Origin: Pyxicephalus adspersus
Taxonomy: Eukaryota; Chordata; Amphibia; Anura; Pyxicephalidae
DNA length: 64,000 bases
NCBI RefSeq assembly: GCF_032062135.1
Contig: NC_092859.1
Coordinates: 156,006,599-156,070,598 of the forward strand
Reading direction: 5' to 3'
How positions within the stretch are numbered: the stretch's first letter is position 1; each line of letters begins with the position of its first letter. The notes beneath the pieces are model-generated. The model was not told the DNA's origin. It saw nothing but the letters and a program-made list of their open reading frames with translations, and searched no databases. The position numbers and the translations under genes were made by a program. This document shows, piece by piece, positions 22,791 to 33,965 of the stretch.

Positions 22791-23514
22791 GTTGTATAGC
22801 CTATAAATTCCTTCTGTAATCCACAGTTTCTTTGTGACATTGGTTGTCCTTTTTACCTTAAAATGCTTTCGTGACTTCATTTACTTTATGTGTACCACCA
22901 AGTAGCTCACGTGACCTCGAATGTTCCTGTTTGCCTCTTGAGTCCTGTGGCCTCATGTGACCAAAGTTCCTACGTGATCCAAGTGGTGTTCCAGTATTCC
23001 CATATAACTTTTACTGATTATAGTGATACTAGTGCCAAGTCGCCCTGATGTTGTGTCTCCTGTGATCTAATATGTCCTAAAAAACCTGCTGTAACCTCCT
23101 GGCCTGGCGTTTGTTGCCTGTGATTTCAGTGACCTTCTGTGACCCCCAAATGCCTGTCATCCAAGTGACCCTGTGTGTACCCTCCTAAATTCTCATATAA
23201 TTTTTTACTACTTCAATAGTTTCTATTCCTGTATATGAGGCCACACTGTCAGTCCTCTGATCCACCTCTAATTCTGTTCAGCATTGAAGTCATTGTGCCA
23301 ACATCTATAGCTATTGTTGGCTGTAATCCCACCAGCACATGGAAAGGGGGTTTCAGCAGGATGTTTGCAGTTTGTAACCTCATAGGCAGAATAAAAATGG
23401 TATATTCATCTTGTTTTCTTGCATAAAAGATGCAGGCAGTGTCAAAGCAATGGGAAGTTTAAATTTAAATGGTGACTTTGGGTAGTCATTTTAATACATG
23501 TTTATATAAATCCT
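22791..23514. repeat. degenerate GTGACC-rich array within noncoding DNA
   Basis: Between about 22870 and 23180 the words GTGACY, GTGATY or GTGACT recur at least nine times at irregular 15-40 base intervals (CACGTGACCTCG, CATGTGACCAAAG, CAGTGACCTTCTGTGACC and others). It looks like a decayed short-period satellite. At 23130-23145 two units form TGACCT-N4-TGACCC. No gene is seen in the remainder. Confidence 0.4.
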
Positions 23515-23738
23515 GGACCTGATTTATTAAAGCTCTCCAATGCTGGACAAAATACACTTTCATCAGTGAACCTGGGCGATCCAGCAAACCTGGAATAAAG
23601 GTCTTAAAAGTAATTTGCTATTTGTCAGCAAATGTTTTCAGTCCTGGCCCAGATCCAGTCCAGGTTTGCTGGATCTCCCAGGTTCACTGTTGAAAGTGTA
23701 TCTTGTCCAGCCTTGGAGAACGTTAATAAATCAGGTCC
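23515..23738. mobile_element. family A foldback MITE, complete copy
   Basis: Starts GGACCTGATTTATTAAAGC and ends TTAATAAATCAGGTCC, so the outermost 16 bases pair almost perfectly. The arms contain CACTTTCATCAGTGAACC and its inverse. This is the cleanest copy in the window and defines the ends of the family at 224 bp. Confidence 0.75.
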
Positions 23739-24316
23739 TATAGACCACAGGAGAATAATCAGACTTGTTTGAACTGAAAACTGCTCGTTACAGCTGGGCT
23801 ATGCAGAAGAGCAAATCAGAATGCACAACATGTCCAACCTTGAAGCAGATGGGTTTCAGTAGCAGGAAACCACGCATTTGGACAAGAGAAGATTGGAAAA
23901 ACATTGACTGGTCATATGAGTCTTAATTTCTGCTGTAACTGGATGGTAGCGTCAGAATTTGTCAATGCCATCATGTTGATATGAACCATAATCCCTGAGG
24001 AATATTCCGAGCACATTGTTGAATCTATATCAAGTTTTGAAGTAAAAATGGGATTAACAAATAACAAGTCTATCATTAGTGTTGCTCAAATAAGTCTCTG
24101 TTTGATTCAGATGGGGTTCAGCCAAACAAAAGCCAAGCCATTGTATACTTTGTCAACCACTTGGTTCATAAGGTAAACTACATTAGGAGTTCGTACATGT
24201 ACACAATGGGCAACTAGTACCCAATGTGTACATTTACTTACTGTTGTTACTACAAAGTGTTGTAAGCCCATAGTCAATAAAAAGGACAATGAGCATTTTC
24301 TTTGGCAGGGTCATCC
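23739..24316. other. noncoding DNA, possible family D scrap at 24078
   Basis: ATTAGTGTTGCTCAAATAAG at 24078 resembles the TAGTGTTGGTCAAAT terminus of family D. Nothing else is recognised. Confidence 0.3.
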
Positions 24317-24747
24317 TTAAAGCTATGTACACACTTCCAATTATTATCGTCGGAAAACGAACGACGAACGTTCCTGCACGATATATATGAACGATCGTAT
24401 AGCACCGATCCTGCACATAGAGGTAACGACACGATCGTTCGTAGATATTGTACACACAATAGATACGATCGTTTAAGCGATAGAGGAACTATGTGCACGA
24501 CGGGAAAGTGAACGGACGTTCGTTCATCACGCATGCTCTGAACATGGACGATCAACGAACGACCGTACACACGAACGATGTTCAACGATCGTCGCCCAAT
24601 CCGATCCGCCGGTCCGGTCGTTCGTTTCCAACAATTTTCCTCGTTCGTCGGCGTCGTTGGTTACTTTTTTACGAACGATTTTTTGCCCAATCGATCGTTC
24701 GTCGTTCGATTGGAACGATAAAAATTGGAAGTGTGTACGCACCTTAA
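24317..24747. mobile_element. CpG-rich TTAA-flanked MITE full of ACGA/TCGT words
   Basis: TTAA at 24317-24320 and 24744-24747 flank inverted ends: AGCTATGTACACACTTCC inward on the left and GGTGCGTACACACTTCC on the right, followed by AATTATTATCG / AATTTTTATCG. TTAA duplication suggests piggyBac-type insertion, though the ends are not the canonical piggyBac termini. The interior is made largely of CGAACGA, GATCGTTCG and related words, giving a CpG density far above the surroundings. Overlapping ORFs on both strands (up to 103 codons) arise because these words lack stop codons. Confidence 0.65.
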
Positions 24748-25753
24748 CACAACTAGTTAATAAAAATGCTTCCCACTGTATGAACATTCCTATCAGCTGG
24801 TAGTGTCAGGTGCAGTCCTGCTGGAGGAAGTTTTACAAAACACTTGACTTCAACTATTTCAAATTTGAGGACAGGTTTTAATGAATTATATGTTGATTGC
24901 CAATTGATTGCAAAGCAGGTTGACCTGTAGGAACATGTCCCATAAAAAAAAGATAATATATACATATATTTGAGTGTGTGTATGTATTTAATGGCATCTG
25001 AAAATTGTTAAGTTAATTGCAAAGCTCCTGTGGATATAGCTGTCAGCAAAATAAAAGATGGCGTGGTCAGGTGTGAGAACAGACCAGTGGGGCATATCCC
25101 AAGTAAATATTTTACCCCACAAACACATAATAATCCACAATATGGCTACGTATGGTAACTATGGTTAAGTTTAGCAATGTCTGAATATATGCAATGGTTG
25201 GGGTATAGCAGACAATCTTCTGATCTGCCCAACACCTTGCATGAACCGCTGCTATGACTGATACAGTTTTATTCCTAAATGAGATATTAGAAAGTATCAT
25301 TCCATTTTTTCCCAGACATAAGTGTTTGGGATCATTAGAATCAGAACATCTATTTCTATGTCTATCGCTTAGCAAAACAATTTCTGTCCTCATCTCCACC
25401 ATCCATCAGGAAGCGGTAATTCGGTTATCAGCACGGCGAGGGGATGTTCTGCTTCTTTGGGGGCGTCTTTTTATCTCTTCATGGGGGAATTGTCATTATT
25501 TTACCAACAGCTAAATCCTTCTTTCTGGATAAGATCTCACATGGCTGTAAAAGCACAGTTATATCATAATTCACATCATTTGTTAATATCTCCAGGCACA
25601 AGGTAGGTGAGGACGACAACAAAGACTCTCATGGCCGACTAATTCATTGTGATAGCTGAATTTAAATAACTGGGAGCTTCATGTGGATGTAAACGTAGAA
25701 ATGTGTTTTTCTAATAGTACCTGGAATGTATGTGACTATGATATATATACATT
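24748..25753. other. noncoding DNA, nothing recognised
   Basis: No gene. A short AT/GT-rich tract lies near 24955-24990. ORFs of 96 and 86 codons overlap on opposite strands and lack motifs. Confidence 0.4.
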
Positions 25754-25989
25754 GGACCTGATTTAATAAAGCTCTCCAAGGCTGGAGAGGATACATTTTC
25801 ATCAGTGAAGCTGGGTGATCCAGCAAACCTGAAATGGATCTGGTCCAGTATTCAAAACATTTGCTATCAAATAGAAAATATCTAATGAAAATATCTTTGA
25901 AATAATCTTTGAAAATATCTAATCCATGTTTGCTGGATCACCCAGCTTCACTGATGAAAATGTATCCTCTCTAGCCCTGGAGAGCTTTA
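25754..25989. mobile_element. family A foldback MITE, copy joined to family F
   Basis: Starts GGACCTGATTTAATAAAGCT with arms carrying TTTCATCAGTGAAGCTGGG and its inverse. The right terminus stops at GAGAGCTTTAA, where CCTCCCTGGCGGT begins, so the last ~12 bases are missing. The centre carries an extra AT-rich duplication with AAAATATCTAATG / AAAATATCTAATCC. Confidence 0.65.
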
Positions 25990-26560
25990 ACCTCCCTGGC
26001 GGTCTTATTATGTCCGTATTTTTATGTCAAAAGCGTTACATTTTTTTTGCATGGAAATTTGTTGTTTCATATTTTAGGCCTCTAATTCTTAGGAATAACT
26101 CCTGGGTATGATAAGTTTGAAACACAAATAATAAATTAAAATATAATTAATAATTATTAATGATCACTATAAAAAATGAATTTAATCATTTTATTAAAAT
26201 ATTTAAAACATCTAAAAACAATTTTTTTTTCCAAAAATGTCCAAACAAGGGTACAATAATAGAATAAAATTTTGGATTTATTATTTGTAAATATTTTGTA
26301 TCACTTTTTTTACTGTGATCAATGTTTTAAAAGCAGATTACAATATAATCTGCTTTTAAATTTCCCACCAGGCCACGCTTCCCCAGCGGACCCACGCTTT
26401 ATGCATCCCATTGATTGAGTGGAGGATGTGACGCATCCTATCCTAGAGTTTTTTCTATAATGTGCCCATGTGCAGCTCAGGGTACAATCCCTACCTACCT
26501 GACATACCAAAAATATATAATATATATTCAAATTTAAACCTAATATAAACCCAAATATAA
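25990..26560 (+). mobile_element. family F element fragment (CCTCCCTGGCGGT end)
   Basis: The left end CCTCCCTGGCGGTCTTATTA matches the inverted ends of the element at 53287-53678 (CCTACCTGGCGGTATGAAT on its right side). No matching right end is visible. The interior is very AT-rich and holds a perfect palindrome at 26326-26360. Confidence 0.45.
26326..26360. repeat. 15-bp perfect hairpin
   Basis: TTTAAAAGCAGATTA, loop CAATA, TAATCTGCTTTTAAA. All 15 base pairs match. Confidence 0.9.
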
Positions 26561-26599
26561 ACCCATCTAAACATTTGCCAAGATACTTGCTTTTACCTT

Positions 26600-26925
26600 A
26601 GAATACAGGTGAAAGGCTTTGACTTGAGTATAAACCAAAGGCATAACATGGGGCTGTCCCAGCTGTGACCTGAAACAGTAATAAAAAAAAATGCCTATAA
26701 AATGAACGTGAATATAATTACAAAGACTCAGTCTATATACTTTATATTTCTCCTCCTTTATTACACCATAAAGTATTTTGTACTTTTGTGTTGATATCTT
26801 GTGCATTACTATTGACCACCAGTAAATGGCATTTTACTTTCATGCACAGGGTGTAACAAACTTTGTAATATCAAATATAAAGACCATGTGCCATCTACTG
26901 CTCAGACTTGAGTATAAACCAAGAT
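26600..26925. repeat. repeat with CTTGAGTATAAACCAAG at both sides
   Basis: GACTTGAGTATAAACCAAAG occurs at about 26620 and GACTTGAGTATAAACCAAGA at about 26905, in the same orientation. I recall a vertebrate interspersed repeat with a closely related motif. The stretch between them has no gene. Boundaries are approximate. Confidence 0.4.
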
Positions 26926-27872
26926 TCTTCTCCTAATGGCATTTTCAAAGCAAGAATCTCAGTTTATGTTGTATATAAGTAGATATGGTAACTCCTTCGC
27001 ACACACAAGGGAGTTAATAAAGATGGCCAATGATCTTGTTTGCAGAAAAGTAAAATGCTCAGACCTGTGACGGGGAGAGGAAAAGTGAGCATTCTTTAAA
27101 AAAATCGCCAACAGGCAGGTAAGTTTATTATTTTGCAGAAGGGTCTGTCCCTTCAGTAGTAAAGAATCTGCCTTTGCAATGTGGTGCATGCATGAAGAAT
27201 GAGCTCAAAGTTATTAATGGTAACATAAAAAGCCAAAAAATAACCAAAGTCTTACAAAAAGTAAGTATAACCTAAAAGCGGTAATAGAGTGTAATGTTGT
27301 TTAACCTTAGCATCCAATCAGATGTGAATCACATCAGGTTACACCAGTTACATCAGGTTAGCGGTGAATGGTCTATAGGTAAGTGTACTTTTTGTATTGG
27401 TATTTGGTTATATTTGGTTGTATAGTTTGTTGCTGTATATCTTTATTTACACAGAGACTGATGGTGCTGCTAGTCTTTAAAGATGAATATACTTTCAAAG
27501 CCTTCATATAAATGATACCCCCTAGAAGGTGATAAAAAAAAGTATAGCACGGGGTAACATATGAATCCAGCTGTAGAATCTGTACAAGTCTTCAATGGCA
27601 TGGTTGCCGTATTGTTCCATTTACTGTGCCGTTCCCTATTTATCAGTTCACCGCTGTCATTGTGCTTCCATCAGCAGCAGCAGATTTTTATCACTGTCAC
27701 TCCGAGACATTCAATGACAAACTGCAGATCATGGTGGCGTAATTCTCTCAGTCGTTTCATTAATATCCATTTGCCACAACTGTACAACTGGTGTCCTTCA
27801 TCTGATACAATATATTCCTTCCTTCTATAAATATCTGCTCTTGTACCCTTTCTGAAACCAATTCGTTAATAT
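26926..27872. other. noncoding DNA, nothing recognised
   Basis: No gene. A short duplication ACATCAGGTTA occurs twice near 27330-27360. An 89-codon ORF at 27561-27830 has no recognisable domain. Confidence 0.4.
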
Positions 27873-29204
27873 GCCGGTTTATGAAAAAGAAAGTACACTC
27901 TCCTTTAATTCTAAGGTTTTATATATCCGGACATAAATCATCTCATTCATTATAATTTACCAAAAATGAGGAAGGGGTCTTTGAAAAACTAAGTACACCC
28001 CATCATTTAATAGCTTGCACAGCCACCTTAAGCAGCTAATCCTTGAAGTTATCGACTTCTCAAGCATTGTTGTGGAGCAATTCAGCCAACTATTCTTTAG
28101 AGCGTTGCTTTCGCTCATTGCGGTTTGAAGACATTTGTTTATGTACAGCTCTCTTAGGGTACAAAATTTTGATTGGGTTGAAGTCTGGGCCATTGCACCC
28201 TATTTTTCCACCATTCTGTTGTGGATTTGCTTCAGATAATTGTCTTTTTGGATGACCCAATTTTGTCCAAGCCTCTGCTGTCACACAAATGACTCTTTGG
28301 TATACAGATGATTTAATGATTGATGCGATGACTGCAAGAGCCCGAGGTTCTGTGGCTGCAAAAAAAGATCACATCATCACCATACATCATCAAACATCAT
28401 CACCACCACGCTTCACAGTTGGTATGAGGTGTGTGTGTCAATATGCTGGATTTGGTTTTCACCAAACATGGCACTGTGTATTATTTTTAAACATCTTTAC
28501 TTCAGTCTTGTCTGTCCAAAGGGAATTGATCCAAAAGTCCTGTGGTTTGTTCATATGCAACTCTTCAAACCTAACCCATGCTGCCATCCTTTTTAGTGAG
28601 AAGAAGCTTTGACCTGGAAAACCTTTGGAAAAAGCCATACATGTTCAGTCTTTTCCTAGTTGTACTACCATAAACTTTAACATGTGACATGCTAACTGAA
28701 GCCTTAAGAATCAGAAATGGAGCTCATGGGGTTTTTCTTTAATTTTTGCTGAGCATTTCGCAATTCGCTGTGATGTCTACTCCTGTGAAGACTGACAACT
28801 GTCTTCAATGTTTTCCACTTGTAATTCATTTTTCCCAAAATGGCCTTATAACCTCTCCCAGAATGATGATCAACAATAATTGTTTCTAAAAGATCATTGC
28901 AGATGTCTTTACTACTTGGCATTGTGGTAACACACACCTGAATGCTACAGGCCAGCAATCTGACAAAATGTCTGCTTTTCTAGAGGTGGATACATTTGCT
29001 AATGATGAATTATTTAGGTGCATTATGAGCTACTACTCACCTTCTTAATTCGTATCTAAGTGTTAAGTGTACTTCATTTTTTTTCACACGGATTCTGCAT
29101 TTTTCTTTAATTTTTGGCAAATAAATAATGATACCCTGAGATAGGTCTTGTGTTCTGGTTCATCTAAGGTTGTATTTACCCAATTTTGGTTTCACAGGTG
29201 CAAT
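27873..29204 (-). mobile_element. Tc1-like DNA transposon, decayed
   Basis: The element is oriented on the minus strand. Subterminal repeats related to GAAAAACTAAGTACACCC occur on the left (27881-27900 and 27981-28000) and, inverted, on the right (about 29068-29095, AGTGTACTTCATTTTTTTTC). The right flank holds GGTTGTATTTACCCAATTTT. A degenerate DDE transposase lies inside. The layout resembles Tc1-like elements with repeated binding sites in each inverted repeat. Outer boundaries are approximate because the ends have decayed. Confidence 0.75.
27990..28922 (-). pseudogene. Tc1-like transposase pseudogene
   Basis: Translation from the minus-strand ATG at 28920-28922 begins MPSSKDICNDLLETII, the usual start of this Tc1-like subfamily, followed by helix-turn-helix-like sequence HSGRGYKAI. 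Further on, in shifted frames, WTDKTEVKMF (first catalytic Asp, about 28535) and GPDFNPIKILYPKRAVHK (third acidic region, about 28170) are readable. Stops and frameshifts separate these pieces and part of the middle is lost, so no functional protein is possible. Intact relatives are about 340 residues long and catalyse cut-and-paste transposition at TA sites. No full-length partner is seen in this window. Confidence 0.75.
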
Positions 29205-29547
29205 TTAATGTGGTGGGCCAGCCATATAAATGAACACAAGGGTGATTTGTCTCCGAGCGTGGATCATACACAATGAAGAGGAGTGAATATTTGCTGAGCA
29301 ATAATAGCTCACGGAAAGCACTGTGGGAGTACTTTAAAGCAACTGCTTCAGTCTCTGATTGTAGTGCTGAGTGCCTGGAAAATTCGACTTTGTGTAGCCA
29401 AAAAAACACTTTAGCAGCTGCAAGGCCTTCCTGTACCAGTGCTCGGAAAGCCAAATAAATACACAGAACTGGTTCAGATGACTGAACATTGCACTACCAA
29501 CCTTTTACCACCTGCTACAGCTTGTTTCCTTAAAGGTACAATCCATA
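29205..29547. other. noncoding DNA, single-copy looking
   Basis: No repeat family or gene recognised. The 92-codon minus and 61-codon plus ORFs overlap and have no domain. Confidence 0.35.
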
Positions 29548-29870
29548 CCAGCCTATCTCAACATTTATAGCAAAAAGGAACCCTTGAAAAGTTTTTAAGC
29601 TCTCCAGGAACCCCTGCTATGATATTTCATCTGAACTCCGTAGGAAGAGAAACTCATATCTCAGTAGACTGGGAAAAAATCTGCTTCTATAGTGGTGACC
29701 AGAAGATATCTTTTACAAACAGTAAAAATGTCATGATGTTAGCTCTGCCTTAAAGCCTGAATTAAGCATGCACCATGAGATGGGAGTTCAATTAGCCACA
29801 GCTACAAGAATCCCCAGCAACCTCTTGAGGAAACCTAGGGTTCCAAAGAATTTTAGTAGAGAATGGCTGG
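29548..29870. mobile_element. TTTCTCAACC-type element with both ends
   Basis: The left end CCAGCCTATCTCAACATTT with GGAACCCTTGAAAAG and the reverse-complemented right end CCAGCCATTCTCTACTAAA with TTGGAACCCTAGGTTTCC are related inverted termini. The interior is not coding. Related single ends lie at 4640-4735 and 37318-37400. Superfamily unknown. Confidence 0.5.
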
Positions 29871-30389
29871 TCTTGGCGGACACAAAAAGTCTTGCAATGG
29901 ACGAGTCAACCTTTTGATGGTACACCAATACATAATAATAATATATGTTGGCTGCCATTTTTGGACTGATTTTGAAAATGCTGGTTGCGTTATTGTGTCT
30001 GGCTTTAATCATCGTGAGTTGCAGGCAATGGGCAAGCATAAAGCATATTATAGAATTAAAGATATTTCTTGCATGTCATGTGACCTTTTATATAAATATT
30101 TCCCTAATTTAATGACACTTTAGATAAATCCCCATATGCTTCAGGCTGCAGTGCCTTCACAAAGCACTGGAAAGCAATATTTCTTTATGGTTAGTAGGAT
30201 ATTCCTCAATAGTAAATAAGGGAATGCAATCTGGGAGATTGTTAGTATTCTCTGCCTGATTCTGTATGGAAGTTGGTTAAGGGCTCAGTGTCTGTTTAGA
30301 ACGATTACCCAAAAGTGCTTACAAACTCAGCAGAATAAGGTATTTTCAGGTCATACCTATACCCTATCCTAACAGCTCTGCTCTACCAT
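29871..30389. other. noncoding DNA, nothing recognised
   Basis: AT-rich. The ORFs of 83 and 86 codons at 29788-30123 lie on opposite strands and lack motifs. Confidence 0.4.
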
Positions 30390-30753
30390 TAGGGATGAGC
30401 GAGCGAGATTTTAAAGTTCGATCGCTGGGTGAATCAGACCGTTCTCGCTCAGCGAACATGTAAGCGAAAACAGCCTGTGTAAATTTGGCCATCGAGATGG
30501 AATTTTTTGGGACCTACAAGAGCAATCAGGGGAGCAGAGCTGACAGCTCCTAATTTAACCTCTAGTGCCTGGGGATCGCTAACCGGAGGATTCCCATGTC
30601 TGCATTCATGAATGCAGCCGTGGAAATCATCCTGTAATGATTTCCTCGATCTTGCAATGGGTCAGCGAAATCGGTTTGCTGAAATTTCGCGGACCAATCG
30701 GAAGTTCGACGGAATTTTCGCGAGAGTGTCAGAGGCATTCTCGCTTATCCCTA
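30390..30753 (+). mobile_element. family D element, complete 364-bp copy
   Basis: Left end TAGGGATGAGCGAGCGAGA; right end reverse complement TAGGGATAAGCGAGAATGC. Both flanks carry CAT next to the termini, a possible 3-bp target duplication. The interior includes CGAATCAGACCGTTCTCGC, GAGCAATCAGGGG, one AACCTCTAGTGCCTGGGGAT unit and an internal hairpin CTGCATTCATGAATGCAG. This copy is the reference for the truncated or expanded copies at 19.4 and 22.2 kb. No ORF of note. Confidence 0.65.
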
Positions 30754-32360
30754 CATGACATCTTTCAAAAACAGTGGCATGTTTATTGACGCTATTTTTA
30801 CAATTTATACATTGTGCAGTACATTACTCTCAATCAAAAGGAACAAAACAAAACCTGACATTCACTGTACAAGAATATACAGCCCTAGCTATCATACAAG
30901 CTGACTACTTACCAGCAACCAAATTCACAAATTCTAAAAATATATCAAGATAATAACCAGTTCTCTCACCAATGGACTCAATCTATTGGCTCCCCAAGCT
31001 ACTGAACACAGTTTTTGAGCACGGCCTAAGACTTAAAGGACTCACCTGGCAGCTTGATTCAGTTGGAGACTAGTGCATTCCCAGGGTGGATCAGAGGTGG
31101 ACCAGAAGGTATAGAACAGACACCTGAGTGAGATACAAACTCTGGAGATGGCTTTTCCAGGCTCCCTGAGAGACCTTCTGTCCCAACACCTGGATGAGTG
31201 TGCACATTTGATCTATGGTCACAAATAAGCTGGCAACAAGTAAATTGTGTTTTTTTTGAGGTTCTTATGTAGCTGAAGATGAGGTAAGATGAAGGTAAGA
31301 TGAGTAATATTCTAACAACCTGGTAAATCTCCAGCCTCTAATTTTATAACATGTAGTGCCATGGTTTTGGAGCCTAATGCTTTTACCAGGAAAGAACTAG
31401 GAACCTTTGGCCTTGGGATGCAAACACAACCAACTTTCTGAGAATCTAAGAAAGTACTGTCATGATAATTCATTGGTGGGCATAGTAAATGGTGGTTATC
31501 CCAAAGGAAAATGGTAAAGTAGTACACATTTTTTCATATCTTCCGTTATCAGCTTCCAATGTGACTCTCATCATTTGGATACAGGACATCCCAGAGCTGG
31601 AAGACTAACACAGTTAGAAGGTAGCCAAATAATGCCCAGCATATGGGTTTAGATCTGAAGTACCATTACTCAGGCCCACGAATATATTCTTTTAGTAATG
31701 ACTTGAGGGGGAAATGCCCTTCTGCTTTCAGTCTTGTCTTGGCTTTCCCATTCTTTTTAAGAAAACATTTCCATTTTTACCTACTATTATAAGATATTTA
31801 CTAACCCTAATGGTTGATTTGAAATTTGCCCTCTCCTTTCACCCACTCCACATTTCTCCTCCGTCTTTGCATGGCTTTGTGAATTCCTGTCACAATTTTT
31901 TATTTCTGTCCATGCTTGGAATGTCAGACTCTTCAGTAACATCTGTTAAATACAATTAATGATACAGTGAGCTCCTGCTGAACATTTCTAGCTTTGTAAA
32001 GACTAGTCGCATTTATCTAAATTCCTCAACACATGGACAATGGTAATGCCTTGGAATGGTGCGCTATCCATTGTTCTATTATAGACAAGGAACTAGCAGC
32101 CTTCACTGAACAGAATAGTAAATTACTTACACAAAGGTCTTGCTTCAGGTCACTCTGCTAGAATAGAGATAACTAGGTTCATTTGAGAACTCCCTGGGTG
32201 TCATGTGAGATGAGCGTTGTAGTAAATAATCTAAGCCAGTGTTTACATGAAATGTTCAGTTATTAGAATACGGGTATTAATGCAGTCCAGCACCCTGTAT
32301 ATAACTTGTATAACATGATGCTGTAAGTTCTTTGCTTCTTCAGGCCTTGTTTCACTCTTA
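30754..32360. other. noncoding DNA, nothing recognised
   Basis: No gene. The 31030-31210 stretch is less AT-rich than its surroundings and was checked for exon-like frames, with none convincing. Confidence 0.35.
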
Positions 32361-32376
32361 GAATAATAATAATAAA

Positions 32377-32409
<33 letters not shown>

Positions 32410-32432
32410 TAATAATAATAAAAATAAGTTAT
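32361..32432. repeat. (AAT)n-(ATT)n-(AAT)n microsatellite
   Basis: AAT repeats turn into ATT repeats and back to AAT, making a self-complementary tract. The downstream ATAGGAGTCAC ... TTGTCTTGATTT flank also follows the similar tract at 54009-54068. Confidence 0.85.
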
Positions 32433-32860
32433 AGGAGTCACTATATAAACACAGTAATACTCAAGTAATTCCATGTTGTCTTGATTTCACTCTTCTTCCT
32501 GGGGCCCCTTGATATGTCCCACACCGCCATCTTCTTTCTTCCAGGTTTGTGATGACTTCATTCAATCTCACATTGCTCATGAGTAAAATAGGGTTTAAAT
32601 GTCTTCCAATAAAGCCTCCAAATGTAGCTCAGTCATGTATATGAAGAGAAGTCAGCTGCCTCCTGAGATACGTCAAAAAGATATCCCAAGAAGCTGCAGG
32701 TTCCCCCCTCAGTCTTTACTGCCATGGCACTAAAGGCAAATGGGGTTGTAAATTTAAAAAAAGTAAAAAAAGGAATACAAATTTTTTTTTTTATTGTGTA
32801 AAAGGGAAAATGTACATTCTGATGATAGGTCTGCTTCAACTTCTTCAAAGGTACCTTCAA
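32433..32860 (+). repeat. family C-like element
   Basis: CACCGCCATCTTCTTTCTTC, TCAATCTCACATTGCTCATG, CAGTCTTTACTGCCATGGCA and the final GATAGGTCTGCTTCAACTT follow the order of family C. The left terminus is not clear. The same variant (with TCTTGATTT and GGGGCCCC or CGGGCTCCC) appears at 54.1 kb. Confidence 0.45.
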
Positions 32861-33298
32861 CCCTTCATAATAAAAGCAACAAGCAATACCTAACCAACAC
32901 TACTGCCCTCTGATGCAGCTCATGTTTAGAAATTCATTAGGATTTTTTCCTGTTCTAAACCGCAATTTCCCATATTAAGAGGTTTGCCGTGCAATAAACA
33001 ATCCTGTAATTATACTAAACAAACATCTGCTATTTGATTGTGACCTCTTAACCTTGTAATAAAATAAACAGTTTACACTAATTACAGTGGTGGAAAAACT
33101 TTTTTAAAAGGACAATTATTGTGAAAATTAGTTTGTTTTGATAATTCTTTGGCGTTATTACCTGTAATTAGAATATTTGGTATGTGAATTTCTTTTAGTT
33201 TAATTACATTTTTCTACAAATTTACATGGAAACCAAGCAGTCCAGAAAAATACTGCATACTGCTGCCAGGGGGCCCTGAGTAATTTAATTTATATACA
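32861..33298. other. possible conserved noncoding block
   Basis: 32930-33210 is unbroken by known repeats and contains homeodomain-like TAATTA/TAATTAG words (TTACCTGTAATTAGAAT, CACTAATTACAGTGG). This fits, but does not prove, a conserved enhancer-type element. Confidence 0.25.
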
Positions 33299-33330
33299 GT
33301 GTGTGTGTATGTATATATATATATATATTA
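33299..33330. repeat. (GT)n/(AT)n microsatellite
   Basis: GTGTGTGTATG followed by a TATATATATATATATA tract. Confidence 0.8.
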
Positions 33331-33934
33331 GAAGGTGTGTGCTACTATAAGATCCCTACTTAGGGTTGTCTTTAGAATAGGGGCACAGAGTCCTGACCTT
33401 CTACTGGACACAATCTGGCAGAATGGCAGGGATGCAGAGAGCTGAAATGCATTTGGGGTCCCTATATGTCCCAATCAGTCTCTACATCCCATAGAGTGGC
33501 GTTTACATTTTTTAACTACATGTGTGGGGTAATGGATAACTGTACTTTATAAACACAGTTTACCTGTATAAGGAAATTTATTACAAACTGCACTATGAAT
33601 TTTTAGCATGCCAGCCCCAAAATTTTAATAGGAAAAAACTGTTGAGTTAACACTTTGATCAAAGGTTGTGACAACATTTACTTCAATAAGTAGGTGACAT
33701 ACGTTAAGCCTTAGCTGATCACTCTTTGCTGCACAGTATCTATGACTTGGATCCTATCTATGCTCTACCGATATATCCCCAGTGTGGGCACTTTGCTTAT
33801 TATCCCATGACCAGATTGTGTTCCTTTCCTTTCTGTACCACAGTACTACATTTATTACACTTATGTCTGTGACTTCCCTCAGACAGGATTTACAAAATAT
33901 TGGCAGACATACTGGGCTCCATGTCTAAACCTCC
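33331..33934. other. noncoding DNA, nothing recognised
   Basis: AT-rich; no gene or clear repeat boundary. Confidence 0.35.
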
Positions 33935-33965
33935 CCTGAAGAAGCCTTAATGCGAAACGCGTCAG
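33935..33965 (+). repeat. GAAACG-core repeat motif, copy 2
   Basis: CCTGAAGAAGCCTTAATGCG followed by AAACGCGTCAG. This is the clearest plus-strand copy of the motif also seen at 4315 and 41471. Confidence 0.55.

Noticed and set aside
24234..24787. Six overlapping ORFs on both strands at 24.2-24.8 kb
   Set aside because: The ACGA/TCGT-rich composition of the MITE lacks stop trinucleotides; no protein motif appears in any frame.
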